The notes below the pieces were generated by a model. It worked only from the letters and a program-made list of their open reading frames with translations, was not told where the DNA came from and ran no database searches. Of a stretch of DNA of 5,654 nucleotides, positions 5,554 to 5,654 are shown one piece after another. Made by a program: the position numbers and the translations under genes. The stretch lies in assembly GCA_029880775.1 (NCBI GenBank), contig JAOUNV010000156.1:1-5654 (forward strand). Reading direction: 5' to 3'. Position 1 is the first letter of the stretch. Each line of letters starts with the position of its first letter. The stretch comes from Nitrospinota bacterium (GTDB lineage: Bacteria; Nitrospinota_A; UBA7883).

Positions 5554-5654
5554 TCACTCGTTTGGGATTAAGTCGGAGAAGTATTCAGCCGGATTGACCA
5601 TGACCATGGCCCCGGTGGGGCAGTTATAAACACATCCCAGAAAGTCATAGCTGT
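5554..5654 (-). CDS. Iron-sulfur (4Fe-4S) protein, C-terminal fragment
   Basis: Only the last 32 residues are in the window; the rest lies beyond the right edge. The visible segment contains GCVYNCPTGA, the C-x3-C-P end of a 4Fe-4S ferredoxin motif (CxxCxxCxxxCP), then a short tail ending IPNE and a TGA stop (5554-5556). The first two cysteines of the motif would be off the window. The preceding Tyr-Asp-Phe-Leu-Gly gives no Cys three residues before the first visible one, so the spacing is either atypical or this pair belongs to a variant cluster. It precedes the b-type cytochrome by 12 nt, so the two are almost certainly co-transcribed. An electron-input subunit for the membrane cytochrome is the natural reading. 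Whether it is a small ferredoxin or the C-terminal domain of a larger oxidoreductase cannot be told. Confidence 0.65.
   Translation of the reverse strand, partial: SYDFLGCVYNCPTGAMVMVNPAEYFSDLIPNE

Overview
The window looks like chromosomal DNA from a Gram-negative bacterium with multiheme, probably anaerobic or facultative, respiration. Evidence for this is an octaheme c-type cytochrome, a partner diheme b-type membrane protein, and a chemoreceptor whose signalling domain starts almost directly after TM2, a layout I associate with Desulfobacterota and related phyla. The phylum is an inference and is not fixed by anything in the window. No insertion sequences, tRNAs, rRNAs, CRISPR arrays or integration sites are visible.

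Layout. Positions 1-893 (+) hold the C-terminal two thirds of a dicarboxylate/amino acid:cation symporter, with substrate-site residues like those of glutamate/aspartate carriers. It converges on a chemotaxis operon on the minus strand; a hairpin at 892-925 between them is an intrinsic terminator for the minus-strand operon. The chemotaxis operon is a CheW coupling protein (3167-3670) followed by a 715-residue methyl-accepting chemotaxis protein (952-3099), with a small hairpin in the 67-bp gap. A 307-bp intergenic stretch (3671-3977) holds a good sigma70-type promoter for cheW-mcp, an untranslated leader of roughly 190 nt, and a small hairpin that carries the cheW Shine-Dalgarno in its loop.

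Upstream, also on the minus strand, is a tight redox operon reading right to left: the C-terminal end of an iron-sulfur protein with a 4Fe-4S cysteine pattern (5554-5654, cut by the window edge), a five-helix membrane protein with two His pairs spaced 14 residues apart (4714-5541), and an octaheme cytochrome c that starts with GTG (3978-4697). Gaps are 12 and 16 nt.

Working together. The redox operon reads as an electron conduit across the inner membrane: Fe-S protein, stacked b hemes, then a periplasmic, membrane-anchored octaheme wire. I cannot assign it to a named complex, and it is the most interesting part of the window. The CheW/MCP pair lies just downstream in the same orientation. It could report on a condition linked to that respiration, but adjacency is the only evidence for this.
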